Made by a program: the position numbers and the translations under genes
The notes under the pieces: model-generated
Databases searched by the model: none
What the model was told of the DNA's origin: nothing
Seen by the model: the letters and a program-made list of their open reading frames with translations, nothing else
Shown here: piece after piece, positions 30,036 to 39,136 of the stretch
Position numbering within the stretch: the first letter of the stretch is position 1
How the letters are laid out: each line of letters opens with the position of its first letter
From: Clostridia bacterium
GTDB lineage: Bacteria > Bacillota > DSM-521 > Neomoorellales > Neomoorellaceae
NCBI GenBank assembly: GCA_030154265.1
Contig: JASKKH010000010.1
Span: 1 to 57,911 of the forward strand
Direction of reading: 5' to 3'
Length of the DNA stretch: 57,911 bases

Positions 30036-31070
30036 CTAGCAGTAAATCTTTTGTAAAACCCGGGATAAGCTATCAGCAACACACTGTAGAACCGATACAG
30101 CCCGAGAGTATTGCATACGTGTTGGTCCTAAAAGACCTACTTTACCCATTAATTTTCCTTCAACAGAATAGCTGATAGTTAATACGCTACATTTATCTAT
30201 ACATTCTTCTTTATTTTCCTGGCCAATTTTTATAGTAAGACCCTTTGAAGATGTTGTTCCAAAAATACGGCGTAAAGCTGCATCTTGTTCTAAAAATGTC
30301 AAAATCCTTTTGAGACTTTCATGGTCTTTAAACTCAGGTTGACTTAAAATGTTTAAAGTACCATCAAGATAAATTTTTTCGTAACCATCAATTAAAATAG
30401 TTTGTCTTAAAAGCTCAATTATCCCTTTGAAAAACTCTCTATGCCCTTCTAACTCTTGATAGATATCACTTAAAACTTCTTGACATAACTCTTCTATAGC
30501 AATACCTTGCAAACGAGCATTTAGAAATTTAGATATTCTTTTTAAATCTTCCGATGTTACGTCCTGAGGCACGTTAAAAGTCTTGTGCTCTACCATACCA
30601 GTACTGGTAATAGCAACAAGTAAAGCTTTACTTTTTAAAGGTATTGGTACAATCTCAACCTGCTCCAAAAAGCCCTGATTTTGGTTAGGTGCTAAGGCTA
30701 TAGCTGTATATGAGGTCATCTGAGAGATTATTTTGGCTGTTTCTTCTAATACTTGCTCTATCTCCATCATCTTCTTGTTGTAACGTAACCGGACATACTC
30801 TTGCTCTTCCGGCGTTAACTCCTCTGGAGCCATTAAACAATCAACAAAATAGCGGTAGCCATAATCCGATGGAATACGGCCGGCCGAGGTATGAGGTTGT
30901 TCCAATAATCCCAGTTCCTCCAGATCGGCCATTTCATTCCGGATGGTAGCTGGACTTACTCCTAGATTATAACGTCGAGCAACAGTACGTGACCCTACCG
31001 GTTCGCCTGTACGAATATAATCTTGAATAACAGCTGCAAGGATTCTTTTTTTCCTTTCATCCATCCGCAT
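30036..31070 (-). CDS. hrcA: Heat-inducible repressor HrcA
   Basis: A 344-aa HrcA, which binds CIRCE to repress chaperone operons. The winged helix N-terminus (DYIRTGEPVGSRTVARRYNL, SPATIRNEMADLEELGLLEQPH) is intact. The GAF-like dimerisation part and C-terminal VGLLGPTRMQYSRAVS are present. ATG 31070 lies behind GAAGGTGA. A CIRCE operator sits 19 bp upstream, so the operon is autoregulated. Confidence 0.97.
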   Translation of the reverse strand: MRMDERKKRILAAVIQDYIRTGEPVGSRTVARRYNLGVSPATIRNEMADLEELGLLEQPHTSAGRIPSDYGYRYFVDCLMAPEELTPEEQEYVRLRYNKKMMEIEQVLEETAKIISQMTSYTAIALAPNQNQGFLEQVEIVPIPLKSKALLVAITSTGMVEHKTFNVPQDVTSEDLKRISKFLNARLQGIAIEELCQEVLSDIYQELEGHREFFKGIIELLRQTILIDGYEKIYLDGTLNILSQPEFKDHESLKRILTFLEQDAALRRIFGTTSSKGLTIKIGQENKEECIDKCSVLTISYSVEGKLMGKVGLLGPTRMQYSRAVSVLQCVADSLSRVLQKIYC

Positions 31071-31088
31071 GATTATTTCACCTTCTTG

Positions 31089-31115
31089 TTAGCACTCCTA
31101 TAATTCGAGTGCTAA
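31089..31115. promoter_or_regulatory. CIRCE operator
   Basis: A perfect TTAGCACTC (31089-31097), 9-nt spacer, GAGTGCTAA (31107-31115). This is the exact consensus for HrcA binding, located just after the predicted transcription start of hrcA. Confidence 0.97.
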
Positions 31116-31126
31116 CTTTTATCTAA

Positions 31127-31155
31127 AACATACCACTGACCCTGCAATTTGTCAA
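31127..31155 (-). promoter_or_regulatory. Sigma-A promoter of the hrcA-grpE-dnaK-dnaJ operon
   Basis: Minus strand TTGACA (31150-31155), 17-nt spacer, TATGTT (31127-31132). Transcription would begin near 31120, so the CIRCE element overlaps the first bases of the transcript, as in other Firmicutes. Confidence 0.8.
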
Positions 31156-31167
31156 GTATAAGTACCT

Positions 31168-32301
31168 TTATACGAAATGGATAAATACTTCATTGGCTAA
31201 TGGTAATCCCTTGGAAGTTAACCTGAGATGGTTATTAACTATTTCTATAAGTCCTGTTTTAAGTAAGTAGTCAATTTCCTCATGATAAACATCAATAACA
31301 TCCAAGTTAAAGCGCTGTCTAAAATTTTCTAAACAAATACCTTTGATTAAACGCAAACCCATAAACATGGTTTCAGCCATTTGTTGCTTTAAAGTTAAAA
31401 TTTCAATTTCACCTCTGGGTAAACTACCTTTGGTCAGAACCTGATTGTATTGTTTCAAGTCAGTATAATTACGCCAACGCTCATCCTGCCAAAAAGAAGC
31501 TGCTGCTGCACCAATACCTATATAATATTGGTTATACCAATAAGTAAGATTATGGCGACATTTATATCCTGGCTTAGCGAAATTAGATATTTCATAATGT
31601 TCAAATCCAGCAGCTGAAAGTTTAGACTGTGCTTCTTGATACATAGCTAACTCAAGGTCCTCACCAGGTAATATTAATTTACCATTAGCAGCTAAATTAC
31701 CCCAATAAGTTCCTTCTTCTATTTGTAAGCTATAGACAGAAATGTGTTCAGGCTGTAAAGCAATTGCCTCTTTTAGAGTATTCTGCCAATTAGTTAAAGT
31801 CTGACCCGGAAGACCAAATATTAAATCTAAGTTTATGTTATCAAACCCTGCTTTCCTAGCTAAATTGTAAGATTCATAGATATCCTGCTTACAGTGAATA
31901 CGTCCCATTGTTTTAAGCAGGTTATCATCAAAAGACTGGATACCCAAAGAAAGACGATTTACTCTACCTTTCAATAAAATTTTGTATTTATCTAAATCTA
32001 CCGTACCGGGATTAGCCTCTATTGAAATCTCTACCAAAGGTTTTATATTAAAAAAGTCATAAATACTTTCCAGTAAACCTTCTAATTGATTAGTAGGAAG
32101 AACGGTTGGAGTACCACCCCCTAAAAAAATGGTAGAAACCGAACCCCACCATCTTTTAGATACCAATTCCATTTCCCGCTTTAAAGCCTCACAATAGGAA
32201 TTCATTACCTCTAAATCTCGGGAAGAATATGATATAAAACCACAATAATTACACTTTCGTACACAAAAAGGTATATGCATGTACAAAGCAAAATCTGTCA
32301 T
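31168..32301 (-). CDS. hemW: Heme chaperone HemW (radical SAM)
   Basis: A 377-aa HemW. The radical SAM cluster motif is CVRKCNYCGF, the SAM-binding glycines are in IFLGGGTPTVLP, and the HemW-specific HNLTYWYNQYYIGIG is present. HemW delivers heme to respiratory proteins and, unlike HemN, is not a coproporphyrinogen oxidase. The conserved position between lepA and hrcA supports the call. Confidence 0.94.
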   Translation of the reverse strand: MTDFALYMHIPFCVRKCNYCGFISYSSRDLEVMNSYCEALKREMELVSKRWWGSVSTIFLGGGTPTVLPTNQLEGLLESIYDFFNIKPLVEISIEANPGTVDLDKYKILLKGRVNRLSLGIQSFDDNLLKTMGRIHCKQDIYESYNLARKAGFDNINLDLIFGLPGQTLTNWQNTLKEAIALQPEHISVYSLQIEEGTYWGNLAANGKLILPGEDLELAMYQEAQSKLSAAGFEHYEISNFAKPGYKCRHNLTYWYNQYYIGIGAAAASFWQDERWRNYTDLKQYNQVLTKGSLPRGEIEILTLKQQMAETMFMGLRLIKGICLENFRQRFNLDVIDVYHEEIDYLLKTGLIEIVNNHLRLTSKGLPLANEVFIHFV

Positions 32302-32336
32302 TAAATCTATCCCTCGACAAACTTTTTTAAATAATG

Positions 32337-34142
32337 TTACTTCCCTGCCTTCAATACTGCCATAAAAGCTTCCTGTGGAATTTCTACCGATCCTACTTGT
32401 TTCATGCGTTTTTTACCTTCTTTTTGTTTTTCGAGTAATTTTCTCTTTCGGGTAATGTCACCGCCATAGCACTTAGCCAAGACATTTTTACGAATAGCCG
32501 AGATAGTTTCTCTAGCAATAACTTTACTACCAATAGCAGCCTGAATTGGTACATCAAAAAGTTGACGAGGAATTAATTTTTTCAAACGTTCAACTAAAAC
32601 ACGCCCACGATGATAAGCCTGATCTCTATGGGTAATTATTGAAAGAGCATCAACCACTTCATTATTAATTAAGATATCCAGTTTAACTAGTTTGGATGGT
32701 TTGTACCCCTTCAAAGCATAATCAAAAGAAGCATATCCCCTGGTACGACTCTTTAATTGATCAAAAAAGTCATAAACTATTTCTGCTAAAGGTAATTCAT
32801 ATTTTATAGAAACCCTTTTTTCCGATAAGTACTCCATATTTAAGAAATTACCGCGTTTTTCTTGACAAAGTTCCATAACCTGACCTACATAATCTTTGGG
32901 GGTCATTATAGTAGCTTCAACATAAGGTTCTTCTATATGATCTATAACAGTTTGAGGTGGTAATGCAGTAGGGTTATCAACCATATCAACTTGGCCGTCA
33001 GTACAAACCACACGATATACAACGCTCGGTGCAGTTGTTATTAGCTCCAGACCATATTCCCTTTCTAATCTTTCCTGGATAATCTCCATGTGTAAGAGGC
33101 CTAAAAATCCACAACGGAAACCAAAACCTAATGCTACTGAAGTTTCTTTTTCAAAATTTAAAGAAGCATCATTTAATTGAAGTTTCTCTAAGGCATCTCT
33201 TAAATCGTCATACCGATCTGACTCTACAGGAAACAAACCACAATACACCATGGGCATAACTTTTCGGTAACCTGGTAAAGGTTCTTTAGCCGAATTATCA
33301 GCATTGGTGATTGTATCACCTACACGAGTATACTTTACGTCTTTGATACTTGCTGCAAGGAAACCTACTTCACCAGCAGCAAGGGACGAAACTGGCCGAG
33401 GTGCTGGTGTAAAAACACCAAGTTCATTAACTTCAAATTTGGCCCCGGTAGCCATAAAACGAATATTATCGCCCTTTTTTATCGTGCCTTCTACAACACG
33501 GAAATAAGGAATGGCTCCCCGATAACTATCAAAGTTAGAATCAAAAATCAATGCCTTTAATGGTTTATCACGGCTACCTTCAGGTGCAGGTATACGCTTT
33601 ACAATGGCTTCTAATATTTCTTCAATACCAACACCTGTTTTGGCCGAAGCAAAAATAACGTCATCAGTATCTATACCTATTACTTCTTCAATTTCCCTTT
33701 GAACTCGTTCGGGTTCAGCATTGGGTAAATCTATCTTATTAATAACCGGAATAATTTCCAAGTTGTGTTCTAGTGCTAAATAAACATTAGCAATGGTCTG
33801 AGCCTCAATCCCTTGAGCAGCATCAACAACTAATAAAGCTCCCTCACAAGCTGCAAGGCTTCGAGATACTTCATAAGTAAAATCAACATGTCCTGGTGTA
33901 TCAATCAAATTCAAAAGATATTGATGTCCATCCTGAGACTTATAATTCAAGCGTACCGCTTGTAGCTTGATAGTAATACCTCGCTCCCGTTCTAAATCTA
34001 AAGTATCTAGAACCTGATCTACCATCTCACGTTTACTCAAAGCACCAGTATATTCTAATAAACGATCAGCTAATGTCGATTTACCATGATCAATATGAGC
34101 AATGATGCAAAAATTACGAATATATTTCTGTTCTGTGCTCAA
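32337..34142 (-). CDS. lepA: Elongation factor 4 (LepA)
   Basis: A 601-aa translational GTPase. G-motifs: [34 protein letters not shown] and SAKTG. The C-terminal LepA-specific domain has RPKGYASFDY-like sequence (here [18 protein letters not shown]) and [19 protein letters not shown]. Normal length. It lies 35 bp before hemW. Confidence 0.98.
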   Translation of the reverse strand: MSTEQKYIRNFCIIAHIDHGKSTLADRLLEYTGALSKREMVDQVLDTLDLERERGITIKLQAVRLNYKSQDGHQYLLNLIDTPGHVDFTYEVSRSLAACEGALLVVDAAQGIEAQTIANVYLALEHNLEIIPVINKIDLPNAEPERVQREIEEVIGIDTDDVIFASAKTGVGIEEILEAIVKRIPAPEGSRDKPLKALIFDSNFDSYRGAIPYFRVVEGTIKKGDNIRFMATGAKFEVNELGVFTPAPRPVSSLAAGEVGFLAASIKDVKYTRVGDTITNADNSAKEPLPGYRKVMPMVYCGLFPVESDRYDDLRDALEKLQLNDASLNFEKETSVALGFGFRCGFLGLLHMEIIQERLEREYGLELITTAPSVVYRVVCTDGQVDMVDNPTALPPQTVIDHIEEPYVEATIMTPKDYVGQVMELCQEKRGNFLNMEYLSEKRVSIKYELPLAEIVYDFFDQLKSRTRGYASFDYALKGYKPSKLVKLDILINNEVVDALSIITHRDQAYHRGRVLVERLKKLIPRQLFDVPIQAAIGSKVIARETISAIRKNVLAKCYGGDITRKRKLLEKQKEGKKRMKQVGSVEIPQEAFMAVLKAGK

Positions 34143-34177
34143 TTTTTTTCCTCCCCCACAATTGGCTTTATTATAAC

Positions 34178-34210
34178 AAAAAACGGACCTGGCTAAAAGC
34201 CCGGCCCGTT
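34178..34210 (-). terminator. Intrinsic terminator between the holin-like gene and lepA
   Basis: Minus strand ACGGGCCGGGCT pairs with AGCCAGGTCCGT (one bulge on each side) around a short T loop, followed by T6. Confidence 0.75.
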
Positions 34211-34221
34211 GGGCTCTCTAA

Positions 34222-34560
34222 CTACCTCAATTCCGTTGGAACAAAAGCATCAATTAGGCCAATTACAAAGGCCGAAAGCAACGCACCTAAAATACTGACA
34301 TCTAAATAAGAAGGAATTATAAATTGAGCCAGGTATATCACTGCTGCTGCTACAATAAAGCCAACAATACCTCGCCCGCGTGGAGAAATGTGCTCACCTA
34401 ATATGGCTTCGGCTGCCCAACCCAATATAGCAATGACAATCGCAGCCAAAATAGCCCCTGTAAAGCCTGCCACCCTGATACCAGGAAGGATGAAACCTAC
34501 TAACATCAGTACCAAGGCAGAAACCACAAAACGTACTACAGTACCTACCCAATTAGTCAT
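34222..34560 (-). CDS. Small four-helix membrane protein, phage-holin superfamily IV
   Basis: A 112-aa protein that is almost entirely hydrophobic, with four predicted membrane helices (VRFVVSALVLMLVGFIL, ILAAIVIAILGWAAEAILG, IVGFIVAAAVIYLAQFI and ILGALLSAFVIGLIDAF). It belongs to the YvlD/holin-like superfamily IV. These are common in Clostridia and are not proof of a prophage. It ends at a strong terminator and so is transcribed alone. Confidence 0.8.
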   Translation of the reverse strand: MTNWVGTVVRFVVSALVLMLVGFILPGIRVAGFTGAILAAIVIAILGWAAEAILGEHISPRGRGIVGFIVAAAVIYLAQFIIPSYLDVSILGALLSAFVIGLIDAFVPTELR

Positions 34561-34621
34561 TCTGCCACCCTCCTTTTAGGTTTTGATATAGCAATACCCA
34601 AAAAAGAAGGTGATTATACAG

Positions 34622-35392
34622 TTATTGGTTCTTATTGTTTTTTTTTAAATTAATAATTTTTGTTGCCAAAGCTGCTGCCCCAAAGCCATTATCGATATTT
34701 ACTACACCAATACCAGTAGCACAACTATTTAACATAGCTAAAAGTGCTGCTAAACCACCAAAATTAGCCCCATAGCCAATACTAGTCGGTACAGCAATAA
34801 CTGGTTTATCTATCAAACCAGCTGTGACACTGGCCAAAGCTCCTTCCATTCCCGCCACTGCAATCACCACATCAGCTTTACATATCTGATCTAACCGATT
34901 GAACAGCCGATGAATACCAGCTACACCTACATCATAAATCTTTTCTACCTGGTTACCCATGACTTCAGCAGTAACTGATGCTTCTTCGGCCACAGGAAGA
35001 TCCGCAGTTCCAGCACTTAACACTGCCACCTTGCCACCAGTGGGTTTTATTTCACCAGCTGGTAGTACAATAGTTTTAGCCAGTTCATTAAATTCGCAAT
35101 TAGGGTACTTTGAAGATAGTACTTTATAGACATCCTCGCTTGTCCTTGTAACTAAGACTGTGGAACCGACTGAAACAAGGCTTGCTACAATGGAAACAAC
35201 CTGTTTTGTAGATTTGCCCTGCCCAAAAATAACTTCAGGAAAACCGTTTCGTAAAGTTCGTTGATGATCTATTTTAGCAAAGCCTAAATCTTCTTCCTTT
35301 AACTTATTTTTGATACCAGTAATAGTCATCTCTAAATTCATACGGCCTTCCTTGTATGCTTTTAACAGTTGTTCTAACTGTTGGCTAATCAT
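34622..35392 (-). CDS. larB: LarB-like nickel-pincer cofactor carboxylase
   Basis: A 256-aa LarB-family protein. LarB carboxylates and hydrolyses nicotinic acid adenine dinucleotide in making the nickel pincer cofactor of lactate racemase and related enzymes. The C-terminal half is PurE-like, with GMEGALASVTAGLIDKPVIA, VPTSIGYGANFGG and INIDNGFGAA-like text (VVNIDNGFGAAALA). larC and larE are not in the window, so the pathway here is incomplete as seen. Confidence 0.9.
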   Translation of the reverse strand: MISQQLEQLLKAYKEGRMNLEMTITGIKNKLKEEDLGFAKIDHQRTLRNGFPEVIFGQGKSTKQVVSIVASLVSVGSTVLVTRTSEDVYKVLSSKYPNCEFNELAKTIVLPAGEIKPTGGKVAVLSAGTADLPVAEEASVTAEVMGNQVEKIYDVGVAGIHRLFNRLDQICKADVVIAVAGMEGALASVTAGLIDKPVIAVPTSIGYGANFGGLAALLAMLNSCATGIGVVNIDNGFGAAALATKIINLKKNNKNQ

Positions 35393-35500
35393 AAAATAAT
35401 CACCCTTATTAAATTTCTTCCTAAAAAAGATAATTTTACTCTTTAGTGGTCTAAATTTTTTCCAATAGGAATAAAATGGCTAAACAAGGAGGATATACTT

Positions 35501-36550
35501 ATGCGTATCCATATTATTAGTCATTGGCAATTTAGAAATATAGGCATAAATTTAATAAAAACTATCTTAACCGTATTGGTTATTGTTTCTTTAACTGCTT
35601 TTGGTTTTCGCTTTATTCGCACTACCCAAATTATACCTAATTGTTCTTCATTTCTACCATTAGCAATATTTGAAGGATTTTTAAGTGAAGGCCTGCCCAC
35701 CCTATCTTTACAGGTAATAAACAGTCCTAAAAAAAACTCACAGCAAGCTCTCACAAATGCCGTTCAGGTTCTTGCTTCACCACTGGTGAATTTTCCTGGA
35801 GCCAGTGGAATTAACCAATTAATAACTGCTGAAGAAAACTACGAATTACCACAACCACTTATAGTAGAAAGTCGTCCACCAACACTTCCAAAAAACAATA
35901 AGAATAAAATAGTAACCGATAAAAATCCCTTAATTGCTATATATAATACTCATAATGCGGAGTGTTATAAACCAAGTGAAGGTTCATCTAAAGTACCAGG
36001 TAAAAATGGTGGTGTTAGCAAAGTAGCTAAAACACTTGCTGACACTTTGTATAAAGATTATGGAATAGCAGTTGTCCATTCAACTACTATCCATGACTAT
36101 CCCGACTTTACCAAGTCTTATACCAACTCAAAAGAAACCTTAAAACATATACTGGCCGAAAATCCTTCTGTTATAGTTGCTTTGGATATCCACCGTGATG
36201 CAGGATTACCAAAGCCGCCAGTAGTAGAAATAAATAATCAAAAAGTGGCTCAAGTATTAATTGTTGTCGGAAGCAATGCCCGACTGGAACATCCCAACTG
36301 GCGACAGAATGAAGAATTTGCTCATAAGTTAGCAAAAAAAATGGAAGAACTATATCCTGGACTATGTAGAGGTGTAAGAGTTTTAAAAGGCCGCTATAAC
36401 CAACACCTTTTACCTAAAGCATTATTATTAGAATTTGGCAGCGATAATAATACCCTTGAAGAAGCTAAAAATTCCGCTCGCCTGATGGCCCACGTTTTAG
36501 CTGTTGTAGTTAAAGATTTAATAAAAGAGGACCCAACAAAACAAAACTAA
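35501..36550 (+). CDS. spoIIP: Stage II sporulation protein P
   Basis: A 349-aa SpoIIP, an amidase/endopeptidase of the engulfment machinery. An N-terminal membrane anchor (about residues 16-36) is followed by a variable linker. The catalytic domain contains YNTHNAECYKPS, GGVSKVAKTL, VALDIHRDAG and a late LLLEFGSDNNTLEEA. The zinc ligands His and Glu are recognisable. ATG 35501 is behind AAGGAGG. The gpr protease gene that often precedes spoIIP is absent here. Confidence 0.95.
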   Translation: MRIHIISHWQFRNIGINLIKTILTVLVIVSLTAFGFRFIRTTQIIPNCSSFLPLAIFEGFLSEGLPTLSLQVINSPKKNSQQALTNAVQVLASPLVNFPGASGINQLITAEENYELPQPLIVESRPPTLPKNNKNKIVTDKNPLIAIYNTHNAECYKPSEGSSKVPGKNGGVSKVAKTLADTLYKDYGIAVVHSTTIHDYPDFTKSYTNSKETLKHILAENPSVIVALDIHRDAGLPKPPVVEINNQKVAQVLIVVGSNARLEHPNWRQNEEFAHKLAKKMEELYPGLCRGVRVLKGRYNQHLLPKALLLEFGSDNNTLEEAKNSARLMAHVLAVVVKDLIKEDPTKQN

Positions 36551-36557
36551 CCCCTGG

Positions 36558-36586
36558 TTGCTTTTGGCGAAATGCCATGATAAAAT
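36558..36586 (+). promoter_or_regulatory. Possible promoter of rpsT
   Basis: TTGCTT (36558-36563), 17-nt spacer, TAAAAT (36581-36586). The predicted start lies just before AGGAGGTG of rpsT, giving a very short leader. Read-through from spoIIP is an alternative. Confidence 0.4.
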
Positions 36587-36607
36587 AATCCAGGAGGTGA
36601 AAAAAGG

Positions 36608-36871
36608 ATGCCTAATATTAAATCAGCCATTAAACGGGTTGAAAAAGCTCAACGTCGCACTAAGCGCAACAAGGCTATTAAATCAACCGTTAAAACGGCT
36701 ATTAAAAAATTCCAAGCTTCCCTGGAGCAAGGTGATACATCAACAGCTGCCGTCAATTTACGCAATGCCATCAAGACTATTGATAAAGCCGTTACAAAAG
36801 GTGTCTTGCATCGTAATACAGCTGCTCGAAAAAAATCTATCCTACAACGTAAATTCAATCAAGCGGTTTAA
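36608..36871 (+). CDS. rpsT: 30S ribosomal protein bS20
   Basis: An 87-aa bS20 that binds 16S rRNA early in 30S assembly. The Lys/Arg-rich sequence begins PNIKSAIKRVEKAQRRTKRN and ends KKSILQRKFNQAV, matching the family end to end. ATG 36608 follows AGGAGGTGAAAAAAGG. Divergent from holA, as in most Firmicutes. Confidence 0.98.
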   Translation: MPNIKSAIKRVEKAQRRTKRNKAIKSTVKTAIKKFQASLEQGDTSTAAVNLRNAIKTIDKAVTKGVLHRNTAARKKSILQRKFNQAV

Positions 36872-36956
36872 AAATATTCCATTTTTATATTGTAATTATC
36901 CCCCGTTTATTTTGCCATAATAAAAGCAGGCATTAGGAAAGGGGGATTTCTATTTT

Positions 36957-37133
36957 ATGGCAGGAAAAGAGAAATTTGAAGCTCAGGTAGAACTGGCTCG
37001 TAAAAATGCTAAAGCAAATCTACAATTTAAAGATAAAGGAACGTTTTTCGAAGTTGCTTCCGACTTATTAGACCCGGAAGCCGTCGGGAACCCAAATGAA
37101 GTACGAAATAAAAAACAACAAGAAAAACAATAA
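36957..37133 (+). CDS. Small conserved-looking protein, 58 aa, unknown
   Basis: A 58-aa frame behind AAAGGGGGATTT. The protein starts MAGKEKFEAQVELARKNAKA, has a middle FKDKGTFFEVASDLLDPEAV and ends in a very polar, Lys/Gln-rich tail. It has neither a membrane segment nor the spore protease site of an alpha/beta SASP. It is closed by its own terminator, which supports a real gene. I cannot name a family. Being between rpsT and holA in a sporeformer, a spore or sporulation role is possible but unproven. Confidence 0.65.
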   Translation: MAGKEKFEAQVELARKNAKANLQFKDKGTFFEVASDLLDPEAVGNPNEVRNKKQQEKQ

Positions 37134-37154
37134 TAAAAATCGTAACTGCTATTT

Positions 37155-37181
37155 AAAGGGAGCATCTAATGCTCCCTTTTT
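37155..37181. terminator. Bidirectional terminator between 58-aa gene and holA
   Basis: GGGAGCAT (37158-37165) pairs with ATGCTCCC (37169-37176) around loop CTA, flanked by AAA and TTTTT. The holA stop codon lies in the loop. It serves both convergent transcripts. Confidence 0.85.
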
Positions 37182-38155
37182 AAGCTAATGGTCCAAAGTG
37201 CTTGTTCTAAAAGAGACTCAGGACTTCCCTGACCCGTTTTAAGCCTAAGATCGACTTTTAATAATTCGTTTAATGCCCTTTCTACTGTTACCATGGTAAA
37301 ATTATTGGCCTGAGCAAGTACTTTTTTAGCAACAAAAGGTTTTACTCCAAGCCTTGACGCTAATTCTTTTTTATCTTTTACCAAATATACCTGATAAATT
37401 AACCGTAACTGTCTGGCAAGCATAGCTACAATCCTTAAAGGTGCTTCCCCTTTAGCAAGTAAATAACGCAGAATAGTTATAGCTAAAGTAGGTTTTCGGT
37501 TCCCCAATGCATCAACTAGTTGAAATATGTTTTTTTCTGTACTTGTGTCTGATACTAATTTATGAACAACAGAGGAGGTAATAGGACCATCACCGACATA
37601 TGTTATTATCTTATCTAATTCCTCATTAGCTAACTTTAAATCGTTATTACTAGCGTTGGCCAATAGTTGAGCTTCAGTTAAAGGTAGATTATATCCTTTC
37701 TCCTTAGCAATTCGTTGTAAAGATTTTGCAAAATTAAGCCCTTTAGGAGAAGTAAAATAAACCATTTCACCCTGCTGGGATATTTTCTTAATAGCCTTTT
37801 TACGTTTATCAATTTCTCCATCAATTACTAGTACTAAACAAGTATCGGGTGCCGGATCATCTAAATAATTTAAAAATGTATCATTTTTAAATATTTCTTC
37901 ACTAGGATTTTCAATAATCAATAAGCGATGTTCTGAAAGAGCAGGTAAAACATTAGCCTTAAGGACTATAGACTCTGCTGTTAAATCTTGGCCATTAAGC
38001 TGTTGATAATCAAAAGCTTCGGCACCATCTGTGATTAATTTATTTTTTAAACTCTCTATGGCCTTCTCCATAAGGTAGGTCTCATTACCATAAAAAAGAT
38101 ATATCTTAGCAACCTTACCCTGCTTTAATTGCTTTTTAAATCCGCTCCAATCCAA
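37166..38155 (-). CDS. holA: DNA polymerase III delta subunit
   Basis: A 329-aa clamp-loader subunit that opens the sliding clamp. The N-terminal segment KIYLFYGNETYLMEKAIESL, LIIENPSEE and VLVIDGEIDKRKKAIK are typical of HolA. The C-terminal helical domain includes LVDALGNRKPTLAITILRYL and PESLLEQALWTI. Full length, with a start at ATG 38155. Usually adjacent to comEC; here 1.3 kb of other sequence separates them. Confidence 0.94.
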   Translation of the reverse strand: MDWSGFKKQLKQGKVAKIYLFYGNETYLMEKAIESLKNKLITDGAEAFDYQQLNGQDLTAESIVLKANVLPALSEHRLLIIENPSEEIFKNDTFLNYLDDPAPDTCLVLVIDGEIDKRKKAIKKISQQGEMVYFTSPKGLNFAKSLQRIAKEKGYNLPLTEAQLLANASNNDLKLANEELDKIITYVGDGPITSSVVHKLVSDTSTEKNIFQLVDALGNRKPTLAITILRYLLAKGEAPLRIVAMLARQLRLIYQVYLVKDKKELASRLGVKPFVAKKVLAQANNFTMVTVERALNELLKVDLRLKTGQGSPESLLEQALWTISLKREH

Positions 38156-38281
38156 AATTAATCCCCCAAGGTCATGATGTGTTAAACAATTACCTTTCTT
38201 ATATTAATAACGATTATATCATATTGTAAATTTTCTTTCCCTTTGTGGGGAATTTGTCTTACCTTATAATTTGGCTTTATA

Positions 38282-38683
38282 ATGAAATATAAAACGATTG
38301 GGATTTACCCGCTGCCGAAAATTGTAGGCGATTTAAAAAAAAGAGTAACTCTTATCTTCCGGGAAAAAGGAAGCGGTACCAGGGACGTCGCTTGAAGCAG
38401 TAATGGCAAAATACAATATTTCATATCAACCGTCATATGTATTAAACAGCATAGAAACAATAAAAAAGCAGTAGAAATGGATATTGGGATTGCTTTTCTA
38501 CCAATGATGGCTGTTGAGAAAGAAATTAAATCGGGAAAGCTCGTTAATATCCGGATTAATGATATGCATGTTACCAGGCGATTCAATATTATTTCCCATA
38601 AGGATAGATACCAACCACCGTTATTTGAAGCATTTATTAAGCACCTCGATCTCTATAAGAACAGCAGCGAAAAATTAGTATAA
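38282..38683 (+). pseudogene. Remnant of a LysR-family regulator
   Basis: Pieces of the C-terminal effector-binding domain of a LysR-type regulator lie in three frames. The first is LIFREKGSGTRDV, ended by TGA. The second is EAVMAKYNISYQPSYVLNS ... TIKK, ended by TAG. The third is KAVEMDIGIAFLPMMAVEKE ... FEAFIKHLDLYKN. The N-terminal HTH is missing. At least two frameshifts plus the deletion make it non-functional. Similar decay is not seen in the core genes on each side, so it came with the insertion between holA and comEC. Confidence 0.8.
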
Positions 38684-38761
38684 AAATACCAGAGCCCGGT
38701 TTTTATTACTTGCCTTTTGCCTTCTCCACTATAAATACCTGAAGATAGAATGAAATTAATT

Positions 38762-38790
38762 TTGACAAAGGTAAATCTTATAGTTATCTT
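38762..38790 (+). promoter_or_regulatory. Promoter of the thiamine-binding protein gene
   Basis: TTGACA (38762-38767), 17-nt spacer, TATCTT (38785-38790). The leader of about 35 nt holds only the ribosome binding site GGAGG; no TPP riboswitch fits there. Confidence 0.6.
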
Positions 38791-38830
38791 TATAAGAAGA
38801 TCATTTATTTTTGGAATCGGAGGTTAAGAA

Positions 38831-39136
38831 ATGGCTATAGTAGAAGCAACAATCGTTCCGATTGGAACCAGTACAACAAGTGTCAGCAAATATGTGGCAG
38901 ACTGTCATAAAGTCTTGCAAGATGTAAAAGACATCAAGTATATGTTGACACCCATGGGAACCATTTTTGAAGGAGAGTTAGACGCTATCCTTGAAGTAAT
39001 CCGCAAAATGCATGAAATCCCTTTTAAAGAGGGAGCTATGAGGGTATCAACTATGATAAAGATTGATGACCGTAGAGATAAAAAAGGAACAATGGAACAA
39101 AAATTAAACTCTGTCAAGGAAAAACTTGATATGTAG
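38831..39136 (+). CDS. MTH1187-type thiamine-binding protein
   Basis: A 101-aa protein of the MTH1187/YkoF-like thiamine-binding family (PF01910, formerly DUF77). Signature parts are EATIVPIGTSTTSVSKYVA, MLTPMGTIFEGELDAILEVI and VSTMIKIDDRRDK. Members bind thiamine or related pyrimidines and often go with transport or regulation. ATG 38831 is behind GGAGG with 7-nt spacing. The gene is alone, in an insertion between holA and comEC, beside a regulator pseudogene and a repeat. Confidence 0.88.
   Translation: MAIVEATIVPIGTSTTSVSKYVADCHKVLQDVKDIKYMLTPMGTIFEGELDAILEVIRKMHEIPFKEGAMRVSTMIKIDDRRDKKGTMEQKLNSVKEKLDM

Noticed and set aside
29963-30082. N-terminal extension of grpE
   Set aside because: It would translate through the intrinsic terminator and into hrcA; the downstream ATG has a ribosome binding site and gives a normal GrpE.
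34222-34560. Prophage holin
   Set aside because: The superfamily name is historical; no lysin or other phage gene is nearby.
36558-36920. 120-aa plus-strand frame overlapping rpsT
   Set aside because: It is an alternative frame of the rpsT region; bS20 is unmistakable in the other frame and has the ribosome binding site.
38691-38830. TPP riboswitch ahead of the thiamine-binding protein
   Set aside because: The leader from the predicted promoter is only ~35 nt and lacks CTGAGA and the other conserved thi-box segments.
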